Below are positions 53,036 to 63,283 of a stretch of DNA of 64,000 bases, in pieces; position 1 is the first letter of the stretch; each line of letters begins with the position of its first letter. A model generated the notes under the pieces. It was given only the letters and a program-made list of their open reading frames with translations, was not told the DNA's origin and searched no databases. This DNA is from Altererythrobacter sp. BO-6 (GTDB lineage: Bacteria; Pseudomonadota; Alphaproteobacteria; Sphingomonadales; Sphingomonadaceae): assembly GCF_011047315.1 (NCBI RefSeq), contig NZ_CP049259.1, positions 2,399,001-2,463,000 of the forward strand, read 5' to 3'. Position numbers and translations under genes: made by a program.

Positions 53036-53500
53036 ATGAGAATACTCAAGACGATCGGGCTTGGAGCCGTGGCAGCCACGGCTATGGCACTTGCGACACC
53101 TGCCGCTGCACAATTGCAGGAATGGGAAGACTACACGCCGCAAAAGGAAGTGATCGAGCTGACATACGTCAAGGTCGATGAAGGGCAGCTCAACACCTAT
53201 CTTGAAGGTTTGCGGCAAACCTGGGTCAGGGCCAATGAAGCGGCCAAATCGATCGGCCAGGTGTCATCCTATGGCATCTACGTCGTCCCTTATGGCAGCA
53301 ATGAAGTGAACCTGGTGCTGCGGATAACCTATCCAAGCATGGCTTCGCTTGATGCCGACAAGGCGGAGTATGACAAGTTCATGGATGCCTGGGGCAAGGC
53401 CAACCAGGCCTCAAGCAACAAGACGGTGCTTGAACTCTACAACAAGATCCGGAAGATCAAGGGCACCTACGTCCTGCGCGAATTGCGCATGAAGCCCTAA
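53036..53500 (+). CDS. secreted hypothetical protein, paralogue of the 38492 product
   Basis: 154 residues. Signal peptide (GLGAVAATAMALATPAAAQ) followed by a small periplasmic domain with LTYVKVDEGQLNTYLEGL, RQTWVRANEAAKSIGQVSSY and VNLVLRITYPSMASL. The same layout is seen in the island gene at 38492-38941. Function not known. A strong terminator follows. ATG 53036 is preceded by an AT-poor spacer with GAGGGG. Confidence 0.75.
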   Translation: MRILKTIGLGAVAATAMALATPAAAQLQEWEDYTPQKEVIELTYVKVDEGQLNTYLEGLRQTWVRANEAAKSIGQVSSYGIYVVPYGSNEVNLVLRITYPSMASLDADKAEYDKFMDAWGKANQASSNKTVLELYNKIRKIKGTYVLRELRMKP

Positions 53501-53522
53501 TCGATCCTGACAAATTGAAAGA

Positions 53523-53549
53523 GGGCGGGGCGTAACGCTCCGCCCTTTT
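53523..53549 (+). terminator. intrinsic terminator of the secreted protein gene
   Basis: 10-bp stem GGGCGGGGCG / CGCTCCGCCC (one G-U pair), loop TAA, followed by TTTT. It lies 22 bp after the stop at 53500 and 10 bp before the convergent DUF2721 stop. Confidence 0.85.
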
Positions 53550-53559
53550 CGCATGCGGG

Positions 53560-54039
53560 TCAGGGCTGGTCCTTGCCGCGGTAACCGCGCGCGGCGACGA
53601 TCGTCTCCCGCGCAAACAAAAGCAGCCCGGTGATCAGCAAGATCATCGTGCCGATCCACGCGATGGCCGTCAGCGTACCGATCTGCGGCCTGATGAAAGC
53701 GCTGACGAACAACAACGCCACCACCACACAAATCGTCAGACCGGCGCCGGTGCTGAACATGACGGCGCGCTGGGCCAGCTTGCGCCGATGGCGCAGCCAC
53801 TCGAGCTCGCGCTCTTCGCGCGCCGTGTGCTCTTGCTCCATCCGATGTTCGAGCCGTTCGATCCGGTCGGCGACCCAGATCAGCCGCGTCATCATGACAT
53901 TCATGATCGCGCCGATCGCTGCCAGCAGGAACACCGGGGCCAGGCTCAGCCGCACGATCTCCTGCACCCGCAGCGTGCTGGAGGTCCGTTCCAGCAGTTC
54001 GGTCGCGAGATTGGCGTTGGAGGCGAGCAGGTCGAGCAT
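53560..54039 (-). CDS. DUF2721 membrane protein
   Basis: 159 residues: an N-terminal membrane segment (LSLAPVFLLAAIGAIMNVMM), a charged central helix (RIERLEHRMEQEHTAREERE) and two C-terminal membrane segments (TICVVVALLFVSAFI, AWIGTMILLITGLLLFA). Matches DUF2721. The start lies 2 bp after the der stop, so it is co-transcribed with der. Function unknown. Confidence 0.85.
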   Translation of the reverse strand: MLDLLASNANLATELLERTSSTLRVQEIVRLSLAPVFLLAAIGAIMNVMMTRLIWVADRIERLEHRMEQEHTAREERELEWLRHRRKLAQRAVMFSTGAGLTICVVVALLFVSAFIRPQIGTLTAIAWIGTMILLITGLLLFARETIVAARGYRGKDQP

Positions 54040-54041
54040 CG

Positions 54042-55442
54042 TCAGTCGTTCTTGAACGGGTTCTTCGGGCTTTTCAGCGTCACGCGCACCGGCACCGCAT
54101 CGAAACCGAGCGACTTGCGGATGCCGTTGATGAGATAGCGTTCATAGCTGGTCGGCAGCATGTCGAGCCGGCTCCCGAACACCACGAAGCGCGGCGGACG
54201 CGTACCGACCTGCGTGATATAGCGTAGCTTGATCCTTTTGCCCTTGGGCGCGGGCGGCGGGTTCGCTTCCAGCGCATCGTCGAACCAGCGGTTGAGCGCC
54301 GCGGTGGGTACACGCCGGCTCCAGCTTTCGCGGATTTCGAAGGCGGCGCGCAACATGTCGTCGAGACCTTTGCCGGTCTTGGCGCTGACGGCAAACAGCG
54401 GGAGCCCGCGAACCTGCGCCAGCCCTTCATCAAGCGCGTGGCGGATGCCGTTGAACAGTTTGGAGGGATCGTCGGTGCCGACCGTGCCGGCAATGTCCCA
54501 CTTGTTGATTGCCACCATCAGTGCGCGGCCCTCTTCCAGCACCATGCTGGCAATCTTCAGGTCCTGATGCTCGAGGCCCTGGGTGGCATCGAGCAGCAGC
54601 ACCACCACTTCGGCAAAATCGACCGCGCGGCGCGCGTCGGCGACGCTGAGCTTTTCCAGCTTCTCCACCACATTGCGCTTCTTGCGCATGCCCGCGGTGT
54701 CGATCAGGCGGATGTCGCGTGTCTCGCCGGTCTTGGGATCGGTCCATTGCCAGTCGACCGCAATCGAATCGCGGGTGATCCCGGCCTCGGGGCCCGTCAG
54801 CAGCCGGTCTTCGCCTAGCAAGCGGTTGATCAGAGTCGATTTGCCCGCATTGGGGCGCCCCACGATGGCGAGCTTGAGCGGGCCGGAAACGGCGTCTCCC
54901 TCTTCGCTTGCGGCGAATTCGGCGGCTGCTTCCGCAGCGTCAGCCTTGGCGCCGATCAGCGGCCAGAGCGCGCCAAAGAGGTCAGCCACACCTTCACCGT
55001 GCTCGGCCGACAGCGCAATCGGATCGCCCAGGCCCAGCGAATAGCTTTCCAGCACGCCCGCCTCGCCGGCGCGCCCTTCGGCCTTGTTGGCGACCAAAAC
55101 CACCGGCACCTGCTGCTCGCGCAGCCAGCGCGCGATTTCTTCATCGAGCGGGGTCAGTCCGGCCCGGGCATCGATCACGAACAGCGCCGCGTCCGCCCCT
55201 TCCAGGCTGACCTCGGTCTGCTTGCGCATCCGCCCCGGCAGGGTTTCGGGATCCTCGTCCTCCCAACCCGCGGTATCGACCACGGTGAATTGCATGCCGG
55301 CGATTTCGGCATCGCCCATGCGCCGGTCACGCGTTACGCCCGGCTGGTCATCGACCAGCGCGAGTTTCTTGCCCACCAGCCGGTTGAACAGCGTGGACTT
55401 GCCGACATTGGGCCGGCCGATGATGATGACCTGCGGTTTCAT
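54042..55442 (-). CDS. der: ribosome-assembly GTPase Der (EngA)
   Basis: 466 residues with two tandem GTPase domains: G1 IIIGRPNVGKST (about 5-16) and IVGRPNAGKSTL, G3 VDTAGWED and IDTAGMRKKRN, G4 VANKAEG and INKWDIAG, then a C-terminal KH-like domain (KGKRIKLRYITQVGTRPPRF). Essential for 50S subunit maturation. ATG 55442 gives the standard MKPQVIIIGRPNVG start. No oddities. Confidence 0.96.
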   Translation of the reverse strand: MKPQVIIIGRPNVGKSTLFNRLVGKKLALVDDQPGVTRDRRMGDAEIAGMQFTVVDTAGWEDEDPETLPGRMRKQTEVSLEGADAALFVIDARAGLTPLDEEIARWLREQQVPVVLVANKAEGRAGEAGVLESYSLGLGDPIALSAEHGEGVADLFGALWPLIGAKADAAEAAAEFAASEEGDAVSGPLKLAIVGRPNAGKSTLINRLLGEDRLLTGPEAGITRDSIAVDWQWTDPKTGETRDIRLIDTAGMRKKRNVVEKLEKLSVADARRAVDFAEVVVLLLDATQGLEHQDLKIASMVLEEGRALMVAINKWDIAGTVGTDDPSKLFNGIRHALDEGLAQVRGLPLFAVSAKTGKGLDDMLRAAFEIRESWSRRVPTAALNRWFDDALEANPPPAPKGKRIKLRYITQVGTRPPRFVVFGSRLDMLPTSYERYLINGIRKSLGFDAVPVRVTLKSPKNPFKND

Positions 55443-55493
55443 GTGTGACTGCAAGTGGCGCTTAACCTGCCACTTGGCAAGCCATGCACAGGA

Positions 55494-55778
55494 TCAGCCC
55501 AGCTTCGCGACCGGCGGATTTTCGCCCAGGTCTTCGTACCAGGCTTCGACGGGGCCGGTCAGCTTGATCGTTAGCGGCTGGCCCTTGCGGTCCATCGTCT
55601 TGCCGGCCTGCACGCGCACCCAGCCTTCGGAAATGCAATATTCCTCGATGTCGGTGCGCACGCGGTCCTTGAAGCGGATGCCAACGCCGCGTTGCAGCTT
55701 TTCGGCATCGAAATACTCGCTGCGCGGGTTGACCGACATGCGGTCGGGCGGGGTGTCCTGGGATGTCTGTTCGCTCAT
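55494..55778 (-). CDS. DUF3297 protein
   Basis: 94 residues: DRMSVNPRSEYFDAEKLQRG and VGIRFKDRVRTDIEEYCISE followed by GWVRVQAGKTMDRKGQPLTI. Matches DUF3297, a small conserved cytoplasmic protein of proteobacteria. ATG 55778 chosen over an upstream extension because it opens the conserved part. Function unknown. Confidence 0.85.
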   Translation of the reverse strand: MSEQTSQDTPPDRMSVNPRSEYFDAEKLQRGVGIRFKDRVRTDIEEYCISEGWVRVQAGKTMDRKGQPLTIKLTGPVEAWYEDLGENPPVAKLG

Positions 55779-55907
55779 GGGCGGGCGCATTAGTCGCCTC
55801 AATGGCAGATCACAAGCCGGTTACGCTTGCCCTTTTGCGCACGCCACACTAATGGCGCTCCCCTACACGCGTAGCGGCTTGCCGTGCGCGCGGCTTCGTT
55901 CGGGCTA

Positions 55908-55992
55908 GCGGGCGTGGCGGAATTGGTAGACGCGCTGGTTTTAGGTACCAGTATCGTAAGATGTGGGGGTTCGAGTCCCTTCGCCCGCACCA
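55908..55992 (+). tRNA. tRNA-Leu(UAG)
   Basis: 85 nt including encoded CCA. Acceptor GCGGGCG pairs with CGCCCGC; the anticodon stem CTGGT/ACCAG encloses TTTAGGT, giving anticodon UAG; a long variable arm marks a class II Leu tRNA. Located upstream of tig. Confidence 0.95.
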
Positions 55993-56064
55993 ATTCGCTC
56001 GAACGTGGCCCAAGATATCGCAAGACCATAGCGAAATTGTTGAAAAGGCTTCAGTTTTAGTCCC

Positions 56065-57600
56065 ATGCAGATCAATGAAACCGTAAACAAGGGCCTCAAG
56101 CGCGCCTACCAGATCACTATCGGCGCGAAGGATATCGCCGCCCGGATCGAGGCCGAGGTCAAGAAGATCGCGCCGCAGGTGAAAATGCCCGGCTTCCGCC
56201 CGGGCAAGGTTCCGGCGAATCTCGTCAAGAAGATGCATGGCGAACAGCTGCATGCGCAGACCGTGAACGACGTGATCCGCGAATCGGTCGACAAGCTGAT
56301 GAAGGACAAGGAGCTGCGCCCCGCGATGCAGCCCAAGATCGATCTTGGCGCCGGCTATGAAGAAGGCAAGGACGCTGAACTTTCGGTCGAGCTGGAAGTG
56401 CTGCCCAGCATCGAAGCACCGTCAACCGACGGGCTGAAGCTGGAAAAGCTGGTAGTGCCGGTATCCGACGAAGCCGTCGACGAGGCGCTGCAGGGCATCG
56501 CCGGCCAGCAGAAAAGCTACAAGGACGCCCCGAAGACGAAGAAAGCCGCTGAAGGCGACCAGCTGATCATCGACTTCGTCGGCAAGCTGAATGGCGAGGA
56601 ATTCGAAGGCGGCAAGGCAGAAGACACGCCGCTGGTGATCGGTTCAGGCCAGTTCATCCCCGGTTTCGAAGAGCAGCTGGTGGGCGCCAAGACGGGCGAT
56701 GCCAAGACCATCAAGGTCACCTTCCCGGCAGATTACGCGGCTGAAAACCTCAAGGGGCAGGAAGCCGAATTCGACATCACCGTGAAGCAGGTGAAGATCG
56801 AAACCGAAACCAAGGTGGACGAGGAATTCGCCAAGTCGCTCGGCCTCGAAGGGCTGGAGCAGCTCAAGGGCCTGATCCGCGGGCAGCTGGAACAGCAGAC
56901 CGCCGGGCTCACCCGCACGCAGATGAAGCGCCAGCTGCTTGACCTGCTGGCTGCCGGACACGACTTCGAAGTGCCGGAAGGCATGGTCAACGCCGAATTC
57001 GAACAGATCTGGTCCCAGTTGCAGCAGGAAGCCGCGCGCGAGGATGATCCTGCCGCGGCGCTGAAGGAAATCGAAGCCGAGAAGGACGATTACCGCAACA
57101 TCGCCGAGCGCCGCGTGCGCCTCGGTCTGTTGCTCTCCGAAATCGGCCAGGCCAATGGCGTGGAAGTGACGGCGCAGGAAATGAGCATGCTGATCCAGCA
57201 GGCGGCACAGCAGTATCGCCCTGAAGATCGCCAGCGCTTCATCGACTATGTCCGGCAAGAGCCGATGGCAGCCGCCCAGCTGCGCGCGCCGCTCTACGAA
57301 GACAAGGTGGTCGACTTCCTGTTCGACAAGGCCGAAGTCACGACCCGTGAAGTGACGCAGGAAGAGCTGGAAGCTGCGATCGAAGCGGAAGAAAGCGCTC
57401 CAGCAAAGCCTGCTCCGAAGAAGAAGGCCCCGGCCAAGAAGGAAGCTCCCAAGAAGGAAGCTTCCAAGGAAGAAAAGCCTGCCGCCAAGAAAGCTCCGGC
57501 CAAAAAGGCCGAGCCGAAAAAGGCCGAGGCAAAGCCAGCTGCCGATAAGAAGCCTGCAGCCAAGAAGGCACCGGCCAAGAAGGCAGCGGCGAAGAAGTGA
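56065..57600 (+). CDS. tig: trigger factor
   Basis: 511 residues. The ribosome-binding motif is KMPGFRPGKVPANLVKK (about 42-58), the FKBP-type PPIase domain lies around 150-245 (GDQLIIDFVGKLNGEEFEGG), and a C-terminal chaperone domain follows. An added tail of about 75 residues is rich in Ala, Lys and Pro (repeated PAKK/KKAPAKKA units), longer than in E. coli (432 residues). Helps newly made proteins fold. Precedes clpP-clpX as in many bacteria, though an opposite-strand amidase lies between. Confidence 0.95.
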   Translation: MQINETVNKGLKRAYQITIGAKDIAARIEAEVKKIAPQVKMPGFRPGKVPANLVKKMHGEQLHAQTVNDVIRESVDKLMKDKELRPAMQPKIDLGAGYEEGKDAELSVELEVLPSIEAPSTDGLKLEKLVVPVSDEAVDEALQGIAGQQKSYKDAPKTKKAAEGDQLIIDFVGKLNGEEFEGGKAEDTPLVIGSGQFIPGFEEQLVGAKTGDAKTIKVTFPADYAAENLKGQEAEFDITVKQVKIETETKVDEEFAKSLGLEGLEQLKGLIRGQLEQQTAGLTRTQMKRQLLDLLAAGHDFEVPEGMVNAEFEQIWSQLQQEAAREDDPAAALKEIEAEKDDYRNIAERRVRLGLLLSEIGQANGVEVTAQEMSMLIQQAAQQYRPEDRQRFIDYVRQEPMAAAQLRAPLYEDKVVDFLFDKAEVTTREVTQEELEAAIEAEESAPAKPAPKKKAPAKKEAPKKEASKEEKPAAKKAPAKKAEPKKAEAKPAADKKPAAKKAPAKKAAAKK

Positions 57601-57618
57601 TCAGCCAGGGGTTGGCGG

Positions 57619-59109
57619 TTATTCCGCCGGGCTCCACGGCTTGAACGAGGGCGCGGGCAGCTTGGCTGTTCGCGCCCTTTCGTATTCGGCGCCAGCTTTC
57701 AGCACCGCGTGGTCCTGCCACTTCCCGGCAAAGATGCTGAGGCCGACGGGCAGCCCCTCGACCGCGCCCATCGGCACCGTCAGGTGCGGATAGCCAGCGA
57801 TCGCCGGGAGTGAACCCGCGCCGATCCCGCCGCCATAATTGTCGCCATTGACGAGATCGGTCGACCATGCCGGGCCGGTGGTCGGGGCCACCAGGAATTG
57901 TACGTCATGCTCGGCCATCAGCCGGTCTATGCCGTCTTCGCGCGTAGCCTTGAGGTTCGTTTCCAGCGCTTCTCGATAGGCGGCCGCATCGGTCGTCTTC
58001 AGCGCCTGCTCAAACAGGTCCTGCCCGAACCATCGCATTTCCTCAGCGGCATGCGCGCGGTTGAATGTGACGAGATCGGCGAGCGTATCGGGCATGGCAG
58101 GGTCCGCAAGCGTGCCGAGATAGGCGTTCATGTCGCGCTGCAATTCGAACAGCAGCACTGTAAGCGATCGGCCCCAGAAACCCTCTGGCCAGTCATATTT
58201 CACATCGACCAGCACCGCGCCTGCCGCTTCGAGATCGCTTAGCGCCTGTTCGAACCGCGCGGTCACGCCAGCGCGGCTGCCAATCTGGTTTCGCATGACG
58301 CCGATCCGCACGCCCTTGAGCGAGTAATCGGCAAGGCCCTCGGTAAAGTCACCGCGATATTTGTCCGCATCTGCAGTGGCTGGATCGGCCGGATCGCTAC
58401 CTGCCATTGCGCTGAGCAGGAGCGCTGCGTCGTAAACGCTTTGCGTCATCGGCCCGGCCGTGTCCTGGGTCGCGCTGATCGGCACCACATGGGTGCGGCT
58501 GACCATGCCCACGGTGGGCTTGAAGCCGACGATCCCGTTCACGCTGGCAGGGCAAGTGATCGAGCCGTTTGTTTCCGTGCCGATTGCCGCCCAGGCAAAG
58601 CCTGCGGCCACCGCCGCCCCGCTGCCCGAGGATGATCCGCAGGCATTGCGGTCGGTGGCATGCGGATTGCGCGTCAGGCCGCCCACCGCGCTCCATCCGC
58701 TGGTCGAATTGTTGTCGCGGATATTGGCCCATTCTGAAAGATTGGTCTTGCCCAGGATCACGCCCCCGTTGGCCCGGATATTGGCGATGAGCGGCGCATC
58801 GCGCCCAGTTCCGTTGCCCGCCAGCGCTATCGAGCCAGCAGTGGTGGGCCATTCGAAGGTTTCGATATTGTCCTTTACCAGAACGGTCCGCCCGTCCAGC
58901 GGCATGCCTGCCTCGCTCGCCTCATTGGCGTAATTTGGCGCTTCCGGCTCGAACACGATCACCGCATTGAGCATGGGGCCTGCATCATCGAGTGACGCAA
59001 TTCGCTCGAGCTGTTGTTCGGCGTTGGTAGCAGCATCCTGGTGATCGTCTGCCAGAGCAGGAAACGCGAGCAAGGAGAAAGCCAGCACGGCGAGGGAGGT
59101 TTGTCTCAT
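57619..59109 (-). CDS. secreted amidase-signature hydrolase
   Basis: 496 residues. A signal peptide (SLAVLAFSLLAFPALA) precedes an amidase-signature domain with the Ser-cisSer-Lys triad: Lys in VLVKDN, cis-Ser in GSSSGSGAA, and the Ser nucleophile in ETNGSITCPASVNG. Likely acts in the periplasm on an amide or peptide; the substrate is not deducible. ATG 59109 gives the signal peptide; longer readings run into the clpP leader. It lies between tig and clpP on the opposite strand. Confidence 0.88.
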   Translation of the reverse strand: MRQTSLAVLAFSLLAFPALADDHQDAATNAEQQLERIASLDDAGPMLNAVIVFEPEAPNYANEASEAGMPLDGRTVLVKDNIETFEWPTTAGSIALAGNGTGRDAPLIANIRANGGVILGKTNLSEWANIRDNNSTSGWSAVGGLTRNPHATDRNACGSSSGSGAAVAAGFAWAAIGTETNGSITCPASVNGIVGFKPTVGMVSRTHVVPISATQDTAGPMTQSVYDAALLLSAMAGSDPADPATADADKYRGDFTEGLADYSLKGVRIGVMRNQIGSRAGVTARFEQALSDLEAAGAVLVDVKYDWPEGFWGRSLTVLLFELQRDMNAYLGTLADPAMPDTLADLVTFNRAHAAEEMRWFGQDLFEQALKTTDAAAYREALETNLKATREDGIDRLMAEHDVQFLVAPTTGPAWSTDLVNGDNYGGGIGAGSLPAIAGYPHLTVPMGAVEGLPVGLSIFAGKWQDHAVLKAGAEYERARTAKLPAPSFKPWSPAE

Positions 59110-59242
59110 TGAATGCACACTGCCATCATCCTGTCCGGATGCAAGCTTCCACATCGAAATCGGACGCTGAGGGTTAATGCCCTTGAACATCGCGGCGTGG
59201 CGTCCGAAATAGGCGCTCAACGCAAAGCACAAGGAAGATTTC

Positions 59243-59941
59243 ATGATCGATCTGTTCGGCACCGACGGTTACGCCAGCCAGGGCCAGTTCACCCGTGACC
59301 CGGTAACCGGCGCGCTGGTGCCGGTGGTGGTCGAGCAGACCAGCCGCGGCGAGCGCAGCTTCGATATCTTCAGCCGCCTGCTGCGCGAACGGATCGTGTT
59401 CGTCACTGGCCAGGTTGAGGACAATATGGCGTCGCTGATCGTCGCCCAGTTGTTGTTCCTCGAGAGCGAAAACCCGTCGAAGCCGATCAGCATGTACATC
59501 AATTCGCCGGGCGGCGTGGTGACCGCCGGCATGGCGATCCATGACACCATGCAATACATCAAGCCGCGCGTGTCGACCGTATGCGTCGGCCAGGCTGCCT
59601 CGATGGGCAGCTTCCTGCTGGCAGCGGGCGAGCCAGGCATGCGGATCGCGCTGCCCAATGCGCGGATCATGGTCCACCAGCCTTCGGGCGGGGCGCGCGG
59701 CATGGCCTCCGATATCGAGATCCAGGCGCGCGAAATCCTGCGCATCCGCAAGCGGATGAACGATCTCTATGTCAAATATACCGGCAAGAGCCTGACCGAT
59801 ATCGAGAATGCGATGGACCGTGATACCTTCCTTGAAGCTGAGGAAGCGCTGAAATTCGGCCTGATCGACAAGGTCTTCGAGTCCCGCCCGGAATCGGAAG
59901 AAACCGGTGACGAGAGCGGCTCGGGCGGCGCGCCCGAGTAA
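59243..59941 (+). CDS. clpP: ATP-dependent Clp protease proteolytic subunit
   Basis: 232 residues. Catalytic Ser in [15 protein letters not shown], His in [11 protein letters not shown], and Asp in the [12 protein letters not shown] helix. [20 protein letters not shown] is also standard. The C-terminus has an acidic Gly/Ser tail ([16 protein letters not shown]) longer than the E. coli protein. Forms the tetradecamer used by ClpX. ClpX follows 172 bp later. Confidence 0.96.
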   Translation: MIDLFGTDGYASQGQFTRDPVTGALVPVVVEQTSRGERSFDIFSRLLRERIVFVTGQVEDNMASLIVAQLLFLESENPSKPISMYINSPGGVVTAGMAIHDTMQYIKPRVSTVCVGQAASMGSFLLAAGEPGMRIALPNARIMVHQPSGGARGMASDIEIQAREILRIRKRMNDLYVKYTGKSLTDIENAMDRDTFLEAEEALKFGLIDKVFESRPESEETGDESGSGGAPE

Positions 59942-60044
59942 GGATTTGCGCGGGTTTTCGCCCCTTGGCGGGACATTAAGGGCACGTAAACCGCGATATT
60001 CAGCGGAATCGCCAGGCCGGTTTGCGAAAAGCGCGCGCTATAGG

Positions 60045-60072
60045 TTGATTCAGGATTATGCGGCTATACAGT
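60045..60072 (+). promoter_or_regulatory. candidate promoter upstream of clpX
   Basis: TTGATT at 60045-60050, 16-bp spacer, TACAGT at 60067-60072, 42 bp before the clpX ATG. Would allow clpX expression apart from clpP. By eye only. Confidence 0.3.
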
Positions 60073-60113
60073 CGCCGAATCCCCATGATTTGGGGATTTG
60101 GGAAGTTTAGGAA

Positions 60114-61388
60114 ATGACCAAATTGAGCGGAACTGACAGCAAGAGCACCCTGTATTGCAGCTTCTGCGGCAAATCGCAGCACGAAGTGCGCAAGCTGATT
60201 GCCGGGCCTACCGTGTTCATCTGCGATGAGTGCGTCGAGCTGTGCAACGACATCATCCGCGAGGAAACCAAGGCAGGGATCGCCGGCCGCAAGGAAGGCG
60301 AAGTCCCCACGCCCAAGGACATTTTCGAAACGCTCAACGATTATGTGATCGGGCAGGACCGTGCCAAGCGCGTGCTCTCGGTTGCGGTGCACAACCATTA
60401 CAAGCGGCTGAAGCACAGCGGCAAGGGCAACGATGTCGAGCTTGCCAAGTCGAACATCCTGCTGGTCGGCCCGACCGGCTCGGGCAAGACGCTGCTGGCG
60501 CAAACGCTGGCACGCACATTCGATGTGCCCTTCACCATGGCCGACGCAACCACGCTGACTGAAGCGGGTTATGTCGGTGAAGACGTTGAAAACATCATTT
60601 TGAAGCTGCTGCAGGCGTCCGACTACAATGTCGAGAAGGCGCAGCAGGGCATCGTCTACATTGACGAGATCGACAAGATCACCCGCAAGGCGGAAAACCC
60701 CTCGATCACGCGCGACGTTTCGGGCGAGGGTGTGCAGCAGGCGCTCTTGAAGCTGATGGAAGGTACCACCGCCTCCGTCCCGCCGCAGGGTGGCCGCAAG
60801 CATCCGCAGCAGGAATTCCTGCAGGTCGACACCACCAACATCCTGTTCATCTGCGGCGGTGCCTTTGCCGGCCTCGACAAGATCATTGCCGACCGCTTGC
60901 AGAAGCGTTCGATCGGCTTCGGTGCCAACGTCGCCGATCCGGACAAGCGCCGCATCGGCGAGCTGCTGGAAAAGAGCGAGCCGGAAGATCTGCTGAAGTT
61001 CGGCCTGATTCCCGAATTCGTCGGCCGCCTGCCGGTGATCGCCACGCTGCATGACCTTGATGTCGATGCGCTGGTCACGATCCTGCAGGAGCCGAAGAAC
61101 GCACTGGTCAAGCAGTACCGCAAGCTGTTCGAGCTTGAGGACGTCGAGCTGACGTTCACCGACGAAGCACTGCGGGCGATTGCGGAGCGCGCGATACTGC
61201 GCAAGACCGGCGCACGCGGCCTGCGTTCGATCGTTGAGGGCTTGTTGCTCGACACGATGTTCGACCTGCCCGACATGGACGGTGTAACCGAGATCGTGAT
61301 CGACAAGGATGTGGTCGAAGGCCGCAAGGATCCGGTCCGCGTGCTCTCCGGCGACGCCAAGAAGGGCAAGAAGGACGAGGCGGCCTGA
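60114..61388 (+). CDS. clpX: ClpX, ATPase subunit of the Clp protease
   Basis: 424 residues. N-terminal zinc domain ([27 protein letters not shown]); Walker [18 protein letters not shown]; Walker [11 protein letters not shown]; sensor and IGF-loop sequence RSIGFGANV used to dock ClpP. The C-terminus is Lys-rich. Unfolds tagged proteins and feeds them to ClpP. No oddities. Confidence 0.97.
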   Translation: MTKLSGTDSKSTLYCSFCGKSQHEVRKLIAGPTVFICDECVELCNDIIREETKAGIAGRKEGEVPTPKDIFETLNDYVIGQDRAKRVLSVAVHNHYKRLKHSGKGNDVELAKSNILLVGPTGSGKTLLAQTLARTFDVPFTMADATTLTEAGYVGEDVENIILKLLQASDYNVEKAQQGIVYIDEIDKITRKAENPSITRDVSGEGVQQALLKLMEGTTASVPPQGGRKHPQQEFLQVDTTNILFICGGAFAGLDKIIADRLQKRSIGFGANVADPDKRRIGELLEKSEPEDLLKFGLIPEFVGRLPVIATLHDLDVDALVTILQEPKNALVKQYRKLFELEDVELTFTDEALRAIAERAILRKTGARGLRSIVEGLLLDTMFDLPDMDGVTEIVIDKDVVEGRKDPVRVLSGDAKKGKKDEAA

Positions 61389-61390
61389 CT

Positions 61391-61756
61391 ATGGAAGGCC
61401 AGGGCTTAGGCCTTGGCGCCATGGTATTTGCCGCGCTTTCGATCGTGGCCCTGATTTGGTCAGGCTGGTGGACGAACCGGCGGTATTCCTGCTTCGACCG
61501 TATTCCCGGTCATTACGATTTCAAAGGGCGCGCCACCCGGCTTGATCCGCGACGTCAGATGGCCTGGCTGCTGCCAGTGCTCTTTTCGCTGTTGATCGCT
61601 GGGTACGGCACCCTGTTTCATCTCGTGCCTGCGGAACTGCAAAACGGCGATCCATCGGTCGGAATGGTTCTGGTATGCCTCGTGTTTCTTGCCGCTCAGG
61701 GTCTGGTCCTCTGGCTCCTGGCACGCTGGGCACAGGCGCAAAGGGGCGACACCTGA
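61391..61756 (+). CDS. small membrane protein, hypothetical
   Basis: 121 residues with three predicted membrane segments ([58 protein letters not shown]) and a basic cytoplasmic loop ([14 protein letters not shown] [15 protein letters not shown]). The start lies 2 bp after the clpX stop, so it is probably translated with clpX. No family recognised. Confidence 0.65.
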   Translation: MEGQGLGLGAMVFAALSIVALIWSGWWTNRRYSCFDRIPGHYDFKGRATRLDPRRQMAWLLPVLFSLLIAGYGTLFHLVPAELQNGDPSVGMVLVCLVFLAAQGLVLWLLARWAQAQRGDT

Positions 61757-61771
61757 GCTTTCAGCAAACGA

Positions 61772-63283
61772 TCAAGGCGTAATGCCGTATTTGCCCAATT
61801 CGGTGATCGCGCGCTGCGAACCTTCATCGTACCGCCGCCACTTCTCGAGGCTGCTGGTATAGATTGGCGAGCGCACCTGTACTGAGCTGGCAGTCGCCAC
61901 CGGCTGGGCATTTTCGTGGAAGCGCATGCAGGCATCGTCCCATTCCAATCCGCAGAATTGCAGCAGCCGCTCGGTCTGTCCGCGCTGGTCGGCAATCACG
62001 TCTTCATAGCGGATCGGCAGGAAGCGCCCGGTTGGCAGAGTTTGCGCATAGGCATCGGCCATACGCTCGAACTGCGCCACGAAATGCGCCGTGTCGCCGA
62101 AATCATAGGCATAGCTGTAATAGCTGAATCCTGTCGCGAACAGCTGGCGGTAATTGGCGAACAGCACATCGAACGGGGACCGGCGCAAGCAGATCACCCG
62201 CGCCCCCCGCAGCGCACGCAGGATCGCCGGCACAAAGAATGCGTTGAACGGCATCTTGTCGATAAAGCGCGGCGCATCGCCGCCGAGGGCGGCGGCCCGT
62301 TCCAGATAAGCGCGGCCAACCGCGCCGATGTCGGCGTCGGTTGCGGCATCGATCAGCGCAGCTTCCAGCACCAGCGGGCCGGGGGTGCGCAGGTGCTGCT
62401 TCAAAAGGATCGCGAAGTCGGACAATTCGCCGAGCGACCGTACCTTTGGATGCGACGACAGTATGCGTTCGACCAGCGTCGTCCCGCTGCGCGGCATGCC
62501 GACGATGAACAGCGGCCGCTCGTCACCTTCCGGCTTAGGTGCGATCAAAGCCTCCCGTGCCGAAGTGATCGCGGCATCGGCGATAGCCTCGGCGGATGAG
62601 CGATCATGGCGGACGGCAGCGCGTTTCGCCTGCTTGGCGCGGTCGAGCCAGGCAAGCGACGCATCCCACTCTTCCTTGTCTTCACCCAGGCGGGCAAGAG
62701 CATGGCCGACCGTCAGCCGGGCATCGGGATCGCGCTCTTGCTGAAACAATGCTTCAAGACGGTCCTGCCAGTCTTCGTCAGGCTGCTTTGCCAGTTGGGC
62801 AAGCGCCAGCCAGCCCTTGGCGTGGTCAGGCTTCAGTTCGATCAGCGTCCGGAATTGCTGTTCTGCCCGCGTCAGGTCGCCTGAGAACTGCAGCGCCACC
62901 GCAAGGTTGTAACGCATGTCCGGGTTGGCTGGTTCGCCCGCCGCGGCCGTTTCGAACGGGGCCACAGCCTGTTCGTGCCAGCCGCCGCGCGAGAGCACCA
63001 CGCCCAGCTGGTTGGCGATCTGCGGATCGTCGGTTCCGATTTGCAGCGCAGCGATCGCCCGTTCGCGGGCCCGCTCCTGATCCTGCATGAGCAGTGCGAC
63101 CCGCGCCTCCAGTACCGCAAGCCAGCAGCTGTCATGCCCTGTATCGCGGAGCAAATGGCATAGCTTGACTGCGCCCGGTGCATTGCCATGCTCGATGGCG
63201 ATCGCCGCCATCACCAGCACTGCCTCATGCGCCTGCGGATTGACCCGCAGGGCCTGCTGCGCCGCCGCGTGCGCCTCGCGCAT
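61772..63283 (-). CDS. TPR-containing sulfotransferase
   Basis: 503 or more residues. The N-terminal 230 residues contain TPR-like repeats (QLGVVLSRGGWHEQAVAPFE, PDMRYNLAVALQFSGDLTRA). The C-terminal half is a sulfotransferase with the PAPS 5' loop FIVGMPRSGTTLVERIL and the 3'-phosphate region VICLRRSPFDVLFANY. Coding character continues upstream of ATG 63283 (VSLETLLDDARKQLFSGQ) without a good start codon, so the true start may be upstream or affected by an error. Substrate unknown. Confidence 0.83.
   Translation of the reverse strand: MREAHAAAQQALRVNPQAHEAVLVMAAIAIEHGNAPGAVKLCHLLRDTGHDSCWLAVLEARVALLMQDQERARERAIAALQIGTDDPQIANQLGVVLSRGGWHEQAVAPFETAAAGEPANPDMRYNLAVALQFSGDLTRAEQQFRTLIELKPDHAKGWLALAQLAKQPDEDWQDRLEALFQQERDPDARLTVGHALARLGEDKEEWDASLAWLDRAKQAKRAAVRHDRSSAEAIADAAITSAREALIAPKPEGDERPLFIVGMPRSGTTLVERILSSHPKVRSLGELSDFAILLKQHLRTPGPLVLEAALIDAATDADIGAVGRAYLERAAALGGDAPRFIDKMPFNAFFVPAILRALRGARVICLRRSPFDVLFANYRQLFATGFSYYSYAYDFGDTAHFVAQFERMADAYAQTLPTGRFLPIRYEDVIADQRGQTERLLQFCGLEWDDACMRFHENAQPVATASSVQVRSPIYTSSLEKWRRYDEGSQRAITELGKYGITP

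Noticed and set aside
57338..57868. Minus-strand frames opposite the Lys/Ala tail of trigger factor
   Set aside because: Repetitive antisense of the AAG/GCC-rich tail, not a gene.
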